Assembly: GCA_963932145.1 (NCBI GenBank)
Contig: OZ010616.1
Span: 50,812,884 to 50,876,883, forward strand
Direction of reading: 5' to 3'
Source of the DNA: Acanthosepion lycidas
Lineage: Eukaryota > Mollusca > Cephalopoda > Sepiida > Sepiidae
DNA length: 64,000 nucleotides
The translations under genes were made by a program, and so were the position numbers. Below are positions 63,224 to 64,000 of this stretch, one piece after another. A model generated the notes under the pieces. It made no database searches. It worked only from the letters and a program-made list of their open reading frames with translations, and was not told the DNA's origin. The first letter of the stretch is position 1. Each line of letters begins with the position of its first letter.

Positions 63224-64000
63224 TATATTGATTCATTAAGACCAGTTTCCTCAAATTTATTGTCTTTATTATGACATTTTGGTCACTGCACCCCCGGCAT
63301 TCTTTCTATCTGAATTTCTCAGATCAGGTGTTGTTACTACTATACATTGATTCATTCAGACCAGATTCCTCATCTTTGTCGTCTTTATTATAACATTTTG
63401 GTCAGTGTACCTTCAGGCCTTCTTTCTATCTGAATTTCTCAGATGTGGTGTTGTTACTATTATACATTGATTCATTCAGACCAGTTTCTTCATCTTTGTT
63501 GTCTTTATTATAACATTTTGGTCACTATACCTCAGGCCTTCTTTCTATCTGAATTTCTCAGATGAGGTGTTATTACTATTATACATTGATTGATTCAGAC
63601 CAGTTTCCTCATCTTTGTTGTCTTTATTATAACATTTTGGTCACTGTACCCTCAGGTCTTCGTTCTATGTGAATTTCTCAGAAGAGGTGTTGTTATTATT
63701 ATATATTGATTGATTCAGACCAGTTTCCTCATCTTTGTCGTCTTTATTATTACATTTTGGTCACTGTAGCATCAGGCCTTCTTTCTATCTGAATTTCTCA
63801 GATGTGATGTTGTCACTATTATACATTGATTCATTCAGACCAGTTTCCTCATATTGTCGTCTTTATTATAACATTGTGGTCACTATACCTCAGCTTTCTT
63901 TCTATCTGAATTTGTCAGATGAGGTGTTGTTACTATTATACATTGATTCATTCAGACCAGTTTCCTCATCTTTGTTGTCTTTATTATAACATTTTGGTCC

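Larger units (their letters stand above)
58498..64000. repeat. Satellite 2: 120-bp tandem repeat array, about 42 monomers, with MITE-bearing monomers
   Basis: TTCTTTCTATCTGAATTTCT starts at 58583 and recurs every 120 bp, apart from small indels and four monomers lengthened by about 100 bp. The first monomer (from about 58498) is strongly diverged, as expected of an array edge; the array is open on the right. Each monomer carries ATCTGA-ATTTC-TCAGAT, a perfect 6-bp inverted repeat. Short frames encoding repeated YYYTLIHSDQF are products of the repeat and not genes. It shares no sequence with satellite 1. Confidence 0.97.

Noticed and set aside
58606-63989. Repeated 66-84 codon frames with YYYTLIHSDQF
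   Set aside because: Satellite 2 monomers of 120 bp are a multiple of three, so stop-free frames persist by arithmetic. Sequence variation does not look coding.
1-64000. LTR retroelements or other capsid-bearing elements
   Set aside because: No long terminal repeats, primer-binding site or recognisable gag/pol order seen; the retroelement fossils here are of LINE and SINE type.

Overview
This window is eukaryotic, AT-rich and dominated by repeats. I find no convincing host protein-coding gene, rRNA gene or functional tRNA gene. The mix of very long satellites, GA/GATA/ATC microsatellites, several LINE lineages, tRNA- and 5S-derived SINEs and a mariner-type MITE suggests an invertebrate. A mollusc, perhaps a cephalopod, is my best guess from the style of the LINE and SINE tails; this is inference, not proof.

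Region 1 (1-39062) is one uninterrupted satellite. Its monomer is 135 bp. I count 289 complete monomers plus a partial, and the array runs off the left edge. It has nested higher-order structure: a 41-monomer (5535 bp) unit present twice (1-11070), a 7-monomer block reused at 11071, 14311 and 16741, an 18-monomer (2430 bp) unit twice (14311-19170), an irregular mosaic (about 19171-28790), and a second, different 18-monomer unit (2425 bp) four times in perfect register (28791-38490). Copies within each higher-order repeat differ at only a handful of positions, so the amplification is recent. The array ends next to a perfect 13-bp-arm inverted repeat.

Region 2 (39063-58497) is a graveyard of small elements in AT-rich noncoding DNA. 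It holds microsatellites and a GA-rich minisatellite (40107-40628), two 3' ends of one LINE family on the minus strand, two copies of a tRNA-derived SINE, a decayed mariner/Tc1-type transposase N-terminus, and an APE-type LINE whose final coding segment has been expanded into seven 158-bp tandem copies (52569-53640). It also holds a SINE-like element joining a 5S rRNA-like head to a tRNA-like segment, a 112/119-bp minisatellite with a 350-bp superperiod (54733-56600), and the C-terminal endonuclease-like end of a different LINE (57037-57455).

Region 3 (58498-64000, open on the right) is a second satellite with a 120-bp monomer, about 42 copies. Four monomers carry a 100-102 bp mariner-type MITE at exactly the same site, so the MITE was amplified as part of the satellite.

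The most notable theme is tandem amplification. Four unrelated arrays with units of 112-158 bp lie within 64 kb, one of them built from a LINE tail and one carrying a captured MITE. No gene system or pathway is encoded here. No LTR element was recognised.
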